Below are positions 1 to 9,338 of a stretch of 64,000 bases of DNA, piece after piece. This DNA is from Alishewanella agri BL06. Its GTDB lineage: Bacteria; Pseudomonadota; Gammaproteobacteria; Enterobacterales; Alteromonadaceae. The notes beneath the pieces were generated by a model. That model was given only the letters and a program-made list of their open reading frames with translations, was not told the DNA's origin and ran no database searches. Each line of letters starts with the position of its first letter. Within the stretch, counting starts at the first letter, position 1. The position numbers and the translations under genes are program-made. Where the stretch lies: assembly GCF_000272005.1 (NCBI RefSeq), contig NZ_AKKU01000001.1, forward strand, positions 310,001 to 374,000, written 5' to 3'.

Positions 1-718
1 TGGCCCTTTGCAGTTGTTGCTGCACCTCGCCCTGCATAAACTGCAGCTCAGTAAGTTGAAAATCATCCAGATATATTGAAAAAGGCAGTCGGATCTCAGG
101 TAATACTGGCGGGATATAAGCATTAGCCGGTTCACTGGCGCTGGCTTCCGGCAGGATTAGCTTCAGGCCGTGCCAGCGGCCCTGGCTGAGCTGCAAGCGG
201 TTACCCCAGGCATTAACGCCAATACTAAAATGTTGCCAGGCAAGGTGCTGCTCAGCTAAGGCAATCTCAATCTGGTCCAGTATCAGGCGGTCAATCCGCA
301 CCGGAACCGGAAAGGCAATACCCAAGCCTGCAGCAGATGCCGGCTCACTGACCAGTTCAGTGCTGTCATTTGGCGCTGCTGGCGGCACGTCATGACGCTG
401 ATTTAGCTGTAACCCGACCACTTTTATCTCGGGTATACAAACCCGAAACTGCACCAGACAGCGCTTTTGTAAGCGCAAACTCAGTTCTTGCGCACTCAGC
501 TGAAACTGCGGGTCCTGATAGGTGAGCTGGCGGAAGCTCGCACCGCTTAGCCAGGCACCTTCAACCTCCGCCACTTGTAATGCCGGCAAGGCTTTTTCGG
601 CCACATAGATACTTAGCCGCAAACCCGGTTGGGTAAACAGCAACCCTAGCAGCAACAAAATCAGCGCCAGCAGTGGCAGCAGCAAACCGCGATTAAGCCA
701 GGTTAGCACACGCCTCAT
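1..718 (-). CDS. tamB: TamB, translocation and assembly module subunit (N-terminal part, cut by window edge)
   Basis: About 239 codons of a reverse-strand frame run off the left edge without a stop. It starts MRRVLTWLNRG and has one long hydrophobic segment at about residues 8-30, as expected of the inner-membrane signal anchor of TamB; the following residues are beta-rich and lack catalytic motifs. TamB spans the periplasm from inner to outer membrane and works with TamA in outer-membrane assembly and lipid homeostasis. The ATG at 716-718 overlaps the tamA stop by four bases (ATGA), so the two are translationally coupled, which is the standard tamAB order. The C-terminal DUF490 domain is outside the window, so the identification rests on the anchor, the partner and the position. 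Confidence 0.85.
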   Translation of the reverse strand, partial: MRRVLTWLNRGLLLPLLALILLLLGLLFTQPGLRLSIYVAEKALPALQVAEVEGAWLSGASFRQLTYQDPQFQLSAQELSLRLQKRCLVQFRVCIPEIKVVGLQLNQRHDVPPAAPNDSTELVSEPASAAGLGIAFPVPVRIDRLILDQIEIALAEQHLAWQHFSIGVNAWGNRLQLSQGRWHGLKLILPEASASEPANAYIPPVLPEIRLPFSIYLDDFQLTELQFMQGEVQQQLQRA

Positions 719-2415
719 AGTTCAGGCCCCAATGAAAAGTGCAGTTGAAACGGCGAGCCTTCAGCATCAAGACCCCAGGCAAAATCGATTCGTACCGCGC
801 CAATCGGCGAGCCCCAGCGTACACCAAAGCCGACACCACGTTTCCAGTCCGGGCTGTCGGTCCAGGCGCTACCGTAGTCGGCAAAGGTTGCCAGCCACCA
901 ATTACCCGTTACCCGGTATTGATACTCCAAAGACGCGGTTGCCATATAGCGGCCACCGATTAACTCACCCTGTTGATTCAGCGGGGATACCGACTCATAG
1001 GCATAACCACGCAGGTTATTATCACCGCCGGCAAAAAACCGCAGTGAAGGGGGCAGATTCTCGACCGTTTCCATAAGGATGGCGCCGGCGTCCAGCCGGC
1101 TGACCATGCGATGGCGATCACCGAAGCTGTCAATATAGCCGGCACGGCCACGCAGTCTTACAAAGCTGGCATCCGAACCCCAGGACGGATCTGACACCTC
1201 AATACCGAGTAACAGTCGATCGGCCTGACGCGGCATACCACTGCCACTTTGTCTGGATCGTGAAAAGCTGATGCCGGGCATCAGCAGGCTGCTGCTATCC
1301 TCCTGGTCGGCCTGAGTATAGTCTTCATACAACCAGCGGATACTGGCAGTACGATACCAGTCGTTAGCCAGTAGCCAATGGCGCTCCAGTGCCAGGTTTG
1401 ATTCGATAGCGCGGGTATCCTGATAGTCACGGTTGCGTAAACCGTATTGCAACTGCCAAAAATCGGTGGCGACTGATTGCAACGGCAGCTTATAGGCGGC
1501 TTCAACACTCTGCTCTGCGCCGGAAATTGCCAGTTTGGTGTTCAGGCTATGGCCACGCTCGTTGAGCCAGGGCTTTAACCAATTCAGCTTTAAGCGGGCG
1601 CCAACATCGTCCGAGTAACCGATACCGGTCTCAATGCTATTACGCTTGCGTGGCGCCAATTCAATATTGATCGGCAACGTATGCTCAGTAATCTCTTCGG
1701 TATCAGCGGTAACCAGAATAGAAGAGAACCAATTGGTGTTGGCCAGCGCCTGATTCAATTCACCTAATTGACTGGCCAGATAAGGTGCGCCGGCTTGAAA
1801 GGGCACCAGTGATTGTAAGCGGTCGCTGGCAATTTGCTGGCCGCTAAAGCTCACCTGGCCAAAACGGTAGCGGATGCCACTGTCAAAATGTAAGCGGACA
1901 AAGGCTTCGCGGCGCGACGGTGCGACCTCCAGCCGCTGTATGCTAAAGCGGGCATCAAAGTAGCCTTTACGCTGTGCCAGACTATTTAGCGAGGCTTTAA
2001 AGCTGTCATAGCGACCATGATGCACAATGTCGCCAACTTTCGGTGCTTGCGCCAGTATGGCGAGAAAATCCGCATCGTTTTGCGCATCGCCAAGAATTTG
2101 CAGATCAGTTTCTTTGATTCTGGTAGGCTCACCCGGCGTGACACGAATCAGCAGGCGGCTGCCATTGCGGCCATTGCGCTGCAAGCTGATATCAATTTCG
2201 CTGTGATAATAACCCAGCGCCTGTAGTGCGGTGCCAATATCCTGCTCTAACCGGGATTGAAAACGCAGCGAGGTTGAGATTTCTGTTGCGGCATAGCGGT
2301 CCAGATAACGTTGCACATTGGCTTCAAGCTCACCCGTCAAGCCGCTGAGTCGCAGCGTAGTTTGTGCCTGCGCAGGCACAGTAAACAGCAGCAATGTCAG
2401 CAACAAATAACGCAT
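715..2415 (-). CDS. tamA: TamA, outer membrane autotransporter assembly factor (Omp85 family)
   Basis: 566 residues, the usual TamA length. A signal peptide ends at an AQA site near residue 17; residues about 20-260 are POTRA-like modules, and the rest is a 16-strand Omp85 barrel. The barrel includes RFFAGGDNNLRGYAYESV, which carries the conserved lid-lock RGY motif typical of BamA/TamA, and it ends in a beta-strand with aromatic residues (FQLHFSLGPEL). It inserts into the outer membrane and cooperates with TamB, encoded immediately downstream with a 4-bp overlap. Nothing unusual is seen in length or motifs. Confidence 0.93.
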   Translation of the reverse strand: MRYLLLTLLLFTVPAQAQTTLRLSGLTGELEANVQRYLDRYAATEISTSLRFQSRLEQDIGTALQALGYYHSEIDISLQRNGRNGSRLLIRVTPGEPTRIKETDLQILGDAQNDADFLAILAQAPKVGDIVHHGRYDSFKASLNSLAQRKGYFDARFSIQRLEVAPSRREAFVRLHFDSGIRYRFGQVSFSGQQIASDRLQSLVPFQAGAPYLASQLGELNQALANTNWFSSILVTADTEEITEHTLPINIELAPRKRNSIETGIGYSDDVGARLKLNWLKPWLNERGHSLNTKLAISGAEQSVEAAYKLPLQSVATDFWQLQYGLRNRDYQDTRAIESNLALERHWLLANDWYRTASIRWLYEDYTQADQEDSSSLLMPGISFSRSRQSGSGMPRQADRLLLGIEVSDPSWGSDASFVRLRGRAGYIDSFGDRHRMVSRLDAGAILMETVENLPPSLRFFAGGDNNLRGYAYESVSPLNQQGELIGGRYMATASLEYQYRVTGNWWLATFADYGSAWTDSPDWKRGVGFGVRWGSPIGAVRIDFAWGLDAEGSPFQLHFSLGPEL

Positions 2416-2681
2416 CGGATTCCTGTGCCGTGACTAAACCGGCGGAGCGGCCGGCCGGGTGCAGGCCGCCGTACTCATTCTGTTTTCTGATTACAAAGAG
2501 TTTACCTTAAGCTGGGGGAGAGTTCAGTAAAACTGCGGCTAACTGAGGGAATTTTAGGCAGTTATGCCTGGAACATCCGCTTGAAAGCATCACCTCTGAC
2601 CAGCATTTCAGTTATACTGATTAGCAAAACAGACAAAGGTTCAGTTTCCGATACTGAATTCAGCATAGAACAGGTGGCAGC
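2416..2681. other. Divergent intergenic region between tamA and the FabH-like gene
   Basis: 266 bases with no plausible gene. A GC-rich inverted repeat lies near the tamA side (about 2440-2475). A -10-like TATACT is at 2613-2618 without a good -35. A perfect 10-bp palindrome CTGAATTCAG at 2654-2663 lies just before the ribosome site AGGTGG (2672-2677) of the forward gene. The palindrome could be an operator, but no known site is matched with confidence. Confidence 0.4.
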
Positions 2682-3800
2682 ATGCAGCAGGTGGTGATTA
2701 GCGGCTCAGGATTATTTACGCCGCAACATCGCATCAGTAATGAAGAACTGGTGCAAAGTTATAATCAATATGTCGATCAGTTTAACGAAGAACACGCCGC
2801 GGCCATTGCCGCCGGTGAGATCGAAGCGCTGGAATACTCCAGTACCGAGTTTATTGAAAAAGCCTCCGGCATTAAGGCCCGTCATGTGTTGTATAAAGAC
2901 GGTATTTTAGATCCAAAGATTATGCATCCGGTATTTCGCAAGCGCGGTGAGGATGAGTTACCAGAGATGGTTGAAATGGCTGTGCAGGCCGCGACTCAAG
3001 CCTTAGCGCAAGCCAACAAAACCGCTGCCGATATTGATTTAATTATCTGTGCGGCATCTAATATGCAGCGCCCTTATCCGGCGTTATCAGTGGAGCTGCA
3101 GCAGGCGTTAGGTGCCGGCGGCTATGCCTTTGATATGAATGTGGCCTGTTCTTCCGCCACTTTCGCGATCAGTAATGCCGTTAATGCCATCCGTGGCGGG
3201 ACCGCGAAAGTGGTGCTGGTGGTCAATCCGGAATTTGCCTCACCCCAGGTGGATTATCGCAGTCGCGATAGCCATTTTATTTTCGGTGATGTTTGTACCG
3301 CGACCATTATTGAAGCGGAAAGCAGCTGCAGCAGTCAGCAGGCGTTTCGTATTTTGGGGATGCGCCTGAAAACCACGTTTTCGAATAATATCCGCTGTGA
3401 TATCGGTTACACCGAGCATTGTTTTACCGAGCAGGATCCGAAAGCGCCATTCTTCAAACAACAGGGCCGTAAAGTTTTCAAAGAGTTATTACCTATTGTG
3501 GCTGACGTGATTCAGGATGAGATGGCAGCTCAGAACCTGGCGCCGGACGATCTAAAACGCTTATGGCTGCATCAGGCCAATATCAATATGAATATCTTCG
3601 CGGCGAAGAAAATTCTTGGCCGCGATCCCTTACCAGAAGAGGCGCCTTTGGTGCTGGATACCTATGCTAACACTGCGTCGGCCGGCTCCATTATCGCCTT
3701 CCATAAGTACCAGCAAGGTCTGGTAAGTGGTGATAAAGCGATACTGTGCTCGTTCGGCGCGGGTTATTCGGTCGGGTGTGTTGTACTGGAAAAGTGCTGA
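2682..3800 (+). CDS. Beta-ketoacyl-ACP synthase III family protein (FabH-like)
   Basis: 372 residues of thiolase fold. The KAS III catalytic triad is visible: Cys156 in NVACSSATF, His297 in LWLHQANINMN and Asn330 in TYANTASAGS. Members of this family condense an acyl-CoA primer with malonyl-ACP to start a fatty acid chain. The protein is longer than E. coli FabH (317 residues), and there is no fab cluster around it. It therefore resembles the second, longer KAS III paralogues of gammaproteobacteria that use medium-chain acyl-CoA primers; that assignment is inference. The start is supported by AGGTGG four bases upstream of ATG. It is monocistronic and followed by a strong terminator hairpin. 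Confidence 0.88.
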   Translation: MQQVVISGSGLFTPQHRISNEELVQSYNQYVDQFNEEHAAAIAAGEIEALEYSSTEFIEKASGIKARHVLYKDGILDPKIMHPVFRKRGEDELPEMVEMAVQAATQALAQANKTAADIDLIICAASNMQRPYPALSVELQQALGAGGYAFDMNVACSSATFAISNAVNAIRGGTAKVVLVVNPEFASPQVDYRSRDSHFIFGDVCTATIIEAESSCSSQQAFRILGMRLKTTFSNNIRCDIGYTEHCFTEQDPKAPFFKQQGRKVFKELLPIVADVIQDEMAAQNLAPDDLKRLWLHQANINMNIFAAKKILGRDPLPEEAPLVLDTYANTASAGSIIAFHKYQQGLVSGDKAILCSFGAGYSVGCVVLEKC

Positions 3801-3822
3801 TTAACATTAGGTTAGATAAATG

Positions 3823-3841
3823 AAAGGGGCTTTGCCCCTTT
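3823..3841. terminator. Bidirectional intrinsic terminator
   Basis: An eight-base stem AAAGGGGC/GCCCCTTT with a TTT loop sits between two convergent genes. The A/T ends give a short T tract in both directions, so it can serve the FabH-like gene and the CBM48 gene. Confidence 0.75.
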
Positions 3842-3843
3842 GC

Positions 3844-4152
3844 TCAGAGTCGGATCACCGAGTTCTCATCGTAAGATACCCGGGAGGGTAGATAAGCATC
3901 GGCGTCTTCGTCATTAAGCCAGGTGCCGCCATCGACCAGATAGCGGAACTGATATTCGCTGTTTACCGGCAAGGTGACAGTGGCGCTAAACTCGCCGCTT
4001 TTACTTTTCTTCATCGGCAAGGCTGCCGGATCCCAATCGTTAAACTCCCCCAATAAAGCAACCTGTGTCGCGGCTGGTAGCCTGTCGGCAGTCAGTTTAA
4101 AGGTCACTTTGCAAGCGGGCTTGGTCTTTAAATACTGCTTACTTATGCTCAT
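3844..4152 (-). CDS. Stand-alone CBM48 / isoamylase early-set glycogen-binding protein
   Basis: A 102-residue protein made almost entirely of one CBM48 (AMPK-type glycogen-binding) domain: residues about 15-90 contain LLGEFNDWDP, then SATVTLPVNSEYQFRYLVDG and the WLNDEDADAY strand. The conserved W/D and K/Y residues of this fold contact alpha-glucan. There is no catalytic domain, no signal peptide and no membrane segment, so it should be cytosolic and bind glycogen or tether partners to it. A good ribosome site (AGGAG, seven bases before ATG) supports the start. The malQ-glgB-glgX genes lie 40 kb away. The partner enzyme, if any, is not visible; function beyond sugar binding is unknown. Confidence 0.85.
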   Translation of the reverse strand: MSISKQYLKTKPACKVTFKLTADRLPAATQVALLGEFNDWDPAALPMKKSKSGEFSATVTLPVNSEYQFRYLVDGGTWLNDEDADAYLPSRVSYDENSVIRL

Positions 4153-4537
4153 AGCTAGCTCCTGTTGCTTTGCATACCGAAAACTGTATTCGGTACCGGT
4201 TTAAGCTACCTTAAAGTTTCGGCTTTGCCAATGCGCAAAAAAGCAGCATAGGTATGCAGTCGCTAAAAAAGAACTTTGTAACAAAATATTTTAGTTGTGC
4301 CGAATCGCGTATTAGCTGGCTTAGCGTGACCGGCGCTGTATTAGTGCGCCAAAGCAAGCTGTCACAGGCTTTGCTACGTATCTTGGGTTAAGTTGCGCTC
4401 AAGCGCAGCGCCAGAGTGGTTTCAGTATTACACTTTGACTTGATACAAAGATTAACATTCCGCCTGCTGCAGCTCGCTGCTAAGCGGGTAAAATGGTTGC
4501 CAGTAGAAGAAAAATCACATTGCAGGATACAAAACGC
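4153..4537. other. Divergent intergenic region with a 7-bp inverted repeat
   Basis: About 385 bases without a supported gene. TACCGAA (4175-4181) and TTCGGTA (4189-4195) form an inverted repeat with a 7-base spacer, 23-43 bases upstream of the CBM48 start codon, in a position suited to an operator. A further hairpin (TGCGCTCAAGCGCA) is near 4394. TTGACT at 4435-4440 is a possible -35 for the efflux operon, but no matching -10 is seen. Confidence 0.4.
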
Positions 4538-5761
4538 ATGGCCTCAAAATTTATTAAAGTCGGCTTACCGGTCATTATTATCATCAGCTCGGTGTTATTA
4601 GCAGCGGGGTTGGGCGCCCTGCGCAAGCCGCCAGCCAAAGTCGCTGAGCAGCGCTTACCCTTACTGGTCAATACGGCTGAGCTGCAACCGCAGGATCTGA
4701 CTTACCGCATAGCCTCACAGGGCACTGTCACACCCAAGTTAGAAACGACGCTGATTTCCGAAGTCAATGGCCGCATCCTGGCGGTGTCTGACAACTTTGT
4801 TGCCGGTGGTTTTTTCAAGAAGGGTGATTTGTTGGTGCAGGTTGAGCCGGCCGATTATCTGACGGCCGTTAAGGCTGCTGAAGCCGCACTGGCAGGTGCC
4901 AAAGCGCAGCTGGAAGAAGAGCGGGCCCGAGCCCGGGTGGCAGAGACCGAATGGCGCTCCTTTACCGAAGGTAAGGCGCCGGCATTGGGTTTGCGTCAGC
5001 CACAATTGGCCAGTGCGCTGGCCAATGTGCAATCAAAAGAAGCCGAGTTAGAGCGCGCGCAGCGTGATTTAGCCCGCACAGAAATTCGCGCGCCCTACGA
5101 TGGTATGGTGCGCAGTCGTATGGCTAATCTGGGTCAGTTTATCAGCCGCGGCAGCCAGCTAGGAGCCATCCTGGGCACTGAAGTCGCCGAAGTACGCTTA
5201 CCACTGACGGATACTGACTTTGGCTTTTTACCACAGCAACTGGGTTCAGTTTCCGAAATCCCCGTCACCCTGAGCGCCGTGGTTGCGGGGCAGCCACAAC
5301 AATGGCAAGCCAGTATTGTTCGAACTGAAGGAGTGTTAGACGAGCGTAGCCGGGTTATCTACGCGGTGGCCGAAGTGCGCGATCCCTATCAATTAGCCGG
5401 CAGTCAGCCACCACTGCAATTTGGCCGTTTTGTGCAGGCAGAAATTACCGGGGTTGCTGCATCTCAGGTTACTAAGGTACCACGGCATTTATTACGTCCC
5501 GGTAATCAATTGCTGGTAGTCGATGCTGACAATCTGCTGCAATTCCGTGCTGTCGAGCTTAATCGTGCCGATGCCAACTTTGCTTATGTCGGCAGTGGTA
5601 CGGTGGCGAGCGATCGGTTGGTGGTATCGCCGGTGACGAATCCGCTGGCCGGCACCACGGTGCGGGTAGCGGGTGATGCGCCTGCTGCTCCTGCCGAAGC
5701 AGCAGAAACCGCTATCGCCGCTAAAGCCACTGAGCCGCAACAGCTGAACGAGGCGAACTAA
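4538..5761 (+). CDS. RND efflux system periplasmic adaptor (membrane fusion protein)
   Basis: An adaptor of the HlyD/AcrA type. It has an N-terminal signal anchor (GLPVIIIISSVLLAAGLGAL), a lipoyl half-motif near NGRILAVSDNFVAGGFFKKGDLLVQVEP, an alpha-helical hairpin rich in Ala/Glu/Arg, the second lipoyl half LARTEIRAPYDGMVRSR, and beta-barrel domains. It links the RND pump to an outer-membrane channel. I chose ATG 4538 (407 residues); an in-frame ATG at 4493 would add 15 polar residues before the anchor and has only a weak ribosome site. One base separates its stop from the next gene, so adaptor and pump are co-translated. No outer-membrane factor and no regulator are nearby. The Ala/Glu-rich tail after residue 380 is low complexity. 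Confidence 0.88.
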   Translation: MASKFIKVGLPVIIIISSVLLAAGLGALRKPPAKVAEQRLPLLVNTAELQPQDLTYRIASQGTVTPKLETTLISEVNGRILAVSDNFVAGGFFKKGDLLVQVEPADYLTAVKAAEAALAGAKAQLEEERARARVAETEWRSFTEGKAPALGLRQPQLASALANVQSKEAELERAQRDLARTEIRAPYDGMVRSRMANLGQFISRGSQLGAILGTEVAEVRLPLTDTDFGFLPQQLGSVSEIPVTLSAVVAGQPQQWQASIVRTEGVLDERSRVIYAVAEVRDPYQLAGSQPPLQFGRFVQAEITGVAASQVTKVPRHLLRPGNQLLVVDADNLLQFRAVELNRADANFAYVGSGTVASDRLVVSPVTNPLAGTTVRVAGDAPAAPAEAAETAIAAKATEPQQLNEAN

Positions 5762-5762
5762 G

Positions 5763-8700
5763 ATGGATACCAATAAGGGAATTATTGCCTGGTTTGCCCG
5801 CAATAGCGTGGCAGCCAATCTGCTGATGATCATTTTGTTACTGGCTGGCCTGGGTGCAGTACTCACCATTAAAAAACAAGCTTTTCCGGAAATTCAGCTG
5901 GAGCAGGTGAATATCCGGGTGCCTTACCTGGGGGCGGCACCGCAAGAAGTTGAAAGTGGTGTGATTGATAAAATAGAAGAGAGCATCCGCGGTGTTAACG
6001 GTATTAAACGGATCCGTTCTACCGCGGTGGAAGGGCTGGGTACCGTGGTCGCGGAAATCGCCTCGGGTTACGATATCCAGGAAGTGATGGAGGAGATTAA
6101 AACCCAGGTTAACTCCATCTCTACCTTGCCGGAGCAAACTGAACGCCCCGTTGTTTATCGCATTCGCTTCCAGAGTAATGTGCTCTGGTTATCGTTGTTT
6201 GGTGATGCTACTGAGCAAACGCTGAAAGAGCTGGCGAAGCAAATACGTGATGAAATTAAAAAACAACCCGGCGTCAGTAAGGTCGATGTCGTCGCTGCCC
6301 GTAACTATGAAGTGGCAGTGGAAATCCCGGAGCATAGGTTACGTGAGTACGGTTTAACCTTTGAGCAAGTGGTCAGCGCCATCCGCGGCAGTTCAGTAGA
6401 CTTACCCGGCGGCTCGATCCGCTCAGAGAGCGGCAATATTCTGCTGCGTACTAAAGGCCAGGCCTACTACCAGAACGATTTTGATAACATCGTGTTGGTA
6501 AAAAATGCCGATGGTACCCGCTTGCTGTTAAGTGATATTGCTACGGTGACCGACGGCTTTATCGAGCGGGCACGACTGGCCACCTTTAACGGTCAGAACA
6601 GCGTATCCATTCGCATTGACGCCGTAGGTGAAGACGATACCTTACGCATTGCCGAAACGGTGAAGCAGTATGTTGAGAAAAAACGCACTGAGCTGCCACC
6701 TTCGGTGTCGCTCGACTATTGGGGCGACTCCAGTTATTACCTGCAAGGCCGCCTGGATCTGATGACCGACAACCTGTTGATGGGGGTGTTACTGGTCCTG
6801 ATTGCGTTAACGCTGTTCCTGGAGTTTCGCATTGCATTCTGGGTTATGGTGGGGATCCCGGTCTGTTTTCTCGGTGCCCTGGCCATGTTGCCACTGCCGT
6901 TTTTTGACGTCTCTATCAATATGATTAGCTTGTTCGGCTTTATCCTGGTACTGGGGATAGTGGTCGACGATGCGATTATTATTGGTGAAAGTGCCTACAG
7001 CGAAATAGAAAAGCGCGGTAAATCTACCGATGCGGTTATCGCTGGCGCGAAAAAAGTTGCTATGCCGGCCACCTTCGGCGTGTTAACTACTATTGCCGCC
7101 TTTGTACCGATGCTGATGGTCGGCGGCGCGCAATCAGCGATCTGGGGTTCGATTGCCTGGGTAGTGGTGTTGTGTCTAACGTTCTCCATTATTGAATCCA
7201 AACTGATTTTGCCGGCGCACATTGCCAATATGGATACCAAACCCTGGGATCCGGATAAGGGCGGGATCTACGCGCTCGGTCGTTTTGGCAGTAACAGCCT
7301 GAAAAAAATTCGTGGCGCAGTATCGCGCGGTCTGAACAACTTTATTGAACAGCGCTATCGGCCACTGATTGAAAAATGTATTGAGTTCCGTTATGTCACC
7401 ATGGCTGCGTTCTTTGCCATGTTGATCCTGATGTTTGGCGTGATGTCGGCTGGCTTTGTGCGCTGGGTGTTCTTCCCGGATGTGCCGAACGACTTTATGC
7501 AGGCGACGGTACAGATGGAAGAGGGCGCCTCGAACGAAGCAACGGTGCTGGCAATTAAGGAAATTGAAGCGGCACTGATGCGGGTCGACCAGCAGTTGTT
7601 GAGCGAGGGCGAGGATATGGTGGTAAAACACCGCCTGGTATTCCTGAACAGCGATACCGCCGGTCAAATCGTGGTGGAACTGGATAAGAGCGAAGGCCGC
7701 GAGGTGGATAGTTTTGAGATCGGCCGGCGCTGGCGTGAACAGATCCCGGAAATTCCCGGTCTGAAAGCCTTTAAACTCAGTAACTCTGGTTTTGGCGGTG
7801 GGGCCGATATTGCGCTGCAACTCAGAGGCACCAACCTGGATAATCTGCAAAAAGCCACGGCAGAGCTAAAGCTGGCATTAGCCGCCTATGAAGGTGTATT
7901 TGATATCGAAGATAACTTGCTCGGTGGTAATGACGAGATTGTGTTGGCGTTAAAACCCGAGGCCGATCTGATGGGCATTACGCTGGCTGATTTGGCACGG
8001 CAGGTTCGCTACGGTTTTTATGGCGCTGAAGCGCAGCGTATTCAGCGTAACGGCGAAGAAATCAAAGTGATGGTGCGTTATCCGCGGGAAGAACGCCGCT
8101 CTATTGGTGATTTGGAGAATATGCGGATCCGCACGGCTAATGGTGGCGAAGTGCCATTCTCACAAATTGCTACCTACACCTTGCAACCGAGCTTTAGTGC
8201 CATTAACAGGGTTAACGGCGAGCGCGCGGTCACTATAACTGCCGCGGCAGACAAAGCCCGGATTGAACCAGGCAAAGTCGTAGCAGAAGTGCGCCGCACC
8301 GTGATAAAAGAGCTGGAGCAGAAATATCCTGGTGTCACCGGTGAGCTGGATGGTGCCAGTCAGGATGAAATGGACGCCCAGCGTGACTTAATGAAAGCCG
8401 CTGTGTTTGCGCTATTTTGTATCTATGCGTTAATGGCGGTGCCATTAAAATCCTATGCTCAGCCGCTGATTATAATGAGCGTGATTCCTTTTGGCCTGAT
8501 TGGTGCGGTGATTGGCCATATGGTGCTGGGCTTGTCAATGAGCATTATGTCGGTGTTTGGCTTAGTGGCTCTGGCCGGGGTGGTGGTAAACGACAGTCTG
8601 ATTATGGTGGACTTTGTTAACCGGGCCCGAGCCGAAGGCGTGGCGATCAAGCAAGCTGTGGTTCAGGCCGGTACCCAGCGGTTTCGGGCAATTTTACTGA

Positions 8701-9338
8701 CGTCATTAACGACCTTCGTCGGTTTGGCACCTATTGTGCTGGAGCGTAGTTTGCAGGCAAAAATCGTGATCCCGATGGCGGTATCGCTGGCATTCGGTAT
8801 CTTGTTTGCAACCGTGATTACCCTGGTGCTGATCCCGGCATTGTATGTGATGCTGGAAGACGTGAAGAAGTTTATGCCCCGCGCCATCCAGAGTTTTAGC
8901 TTTGTGCTGAAAAATTATTTACAGTACAAAGGCCGTGATAATCAGGCACGGTTTTGGACCTTTTGGACCCTGAAAGTGCTGGTATTGTTTGGCCTGGTAA
9001 TGGTGTTTACTGCTTTACCATGGGCAAGCTGGTTGGGTTACTCCTGGTTGAGCGTATTAAAGTTTGTGCCGCTGGCTTATGCGATTGCTATCAGTATTCC
9101 GACGATCGCTGCCATGAGTCGTCGTTTACATGATGCGAACTTATCTGGCTGGTGGTTGCTGCTGTTAGCGATCCCGCTGCTGGGTTATCTGATAGTGTTA
9201 TGCCTGGCGATGTTGCCGACGAGTAGTAAAGCAGAGCGTTTTGGCGTAGCCGATGAGTTTGCGCTGAAACCAACGCTGCCAACAAGCGATAGCCCCGGAG
9301 CGGAGATGGCGGAACTAAATCCGATCAACGTAAAATAA
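5763..9338 (+). CDS. RND efflux permease with C-terminal DUF805 extension
   Basis: 1191 residues, about 150 more than a typical AcrB/MexB-class pump. Residues 1 to about 1040 are a standard RND permease: TM1 ([16 protein letters not shown]), two large periplasmic loops, and TM4 with the paired proton-relay aspartates in [15 protein letters not shown]10 reads [13 protein letters not shown], so the lysine of AcrB is an Asn, as in other subfamilies of this superfamily. Residues about 1045-1175 form a second membrane module, beginning [17 protein letters not shown] and including [17 protein letters not shown] and a [11 protein letters not shown] helix. These are hallmarks of the DUF805 family, normally a separate small protein. 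The substrate is unknown. The stop overlaps the start of the next gene (TAATG). Confidence 0.9.
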   Translation: MDTNKGIIAWFARNSVAANLLMIILLLAGLGAVLTIKKQAFPEIQLEQVNIRVPYLGAAPQEVESGVIDKIEESIRGVNGIKRIRSTAVEGLGTVVAEIASGYDIQEVMEEIKTQVNSISTLPEQTERPVVYRIRFQSNVLWLSLFGDATEQTLKELAKQIRDEIKKQPGVSKVDVVAARNYEVAVEIPEHRLREYGLTFEQVVSAIRGSSVDLPGGSIRSESGNILLRTKGQAYYQNDFDNIVLVKNADGTRLLLSDIATVTDGFIERARLATFNGQNSVSIRIDAVGEDDTLRIAETVKQYVEKKRTELPPSVSLDYWGDSSYYLQGRLDLMTDNLLMGVLLVLIALTLFLEFRIAFWVMVGIPVCFLGALAMLPLPFFDVSINMISLFGFILVLGIVVDDAIIIGESAYSEIEKRGKSTDAVIAGAKKVAMPATFGVLTTIAAFVPMLMVGGAQSAIWGSIAWVVVLCLTFSIIESKLILPAHIANMDTKPWDPDKGGIYALGRFGSNSLKKIRGAVSRGLNNFIEQRYRPLIEKCIEFRYVTMAAFFAMLILMFGVMSAGFVRWVFFPDVPNDFMQATVQMEEGASNEATVLAIKEIEAALMRVDQQLLSEGEDMVVKHRLVFLNSDTAGQIVVELDKSEGREVDSFEIGRRWREQIPEIPGLKAFKLSNSGFGGGADIALQLRGTNLDNLQKATAELKLALAAYEGVFDIEDNLLGGNDEIVLALKPEADLMGITLADLARQVRYGFYGAEAQRIQRNGEEIKVMVRYPREERRSIGDLENMRIRTANGGEVPFSQIATYTLQPSFSAINRVNGERAVTITAAADKARIEPGKVVAEVRRTVIKELEQKYPGVTGELDGASQDEMDAQRDLMKAAVFALFCIYALMAVPLKSYAQPLIIMSVIPFGLIGAVIGHMVLGLSMSIMSVFGLVALAGVVVNDSLIMVDFVNRARAEGVAIKQAVVQAGTQRFRAILLTSLTTFVGLAPIVLERSLQAKIVIPMAVSLAFGILFATVITLVLIPALYVMLEDVKKFMPRAIQSFSFVLKNYLQYKGRDNQARFWTFWTLKVLVLFGLVMVFTALPWASWLGYSWLSVLKFVPLAYAIAISIPTIAAMSRRLHDANLSGWWLLLLAIPLLGYLIVLCLAMLPTSSKAERFGVADEFALKPTLPTSDSPGAEMAELNPINVK

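Noticed and set aside
2499-2515. HexR-like half-site (ATTACA) upstream of the FabH-like gene
   Set aside because: Only about 11 of 15 positions fit, and the left half is wrong.
7176-7850. 224-codon open frame on the reverse strand
   Set aside because: Lies wholly inside the RND permease gene; its low-complexity His/Gln-rich translation has no recognisable domain, and it is a codon-bias shadow.
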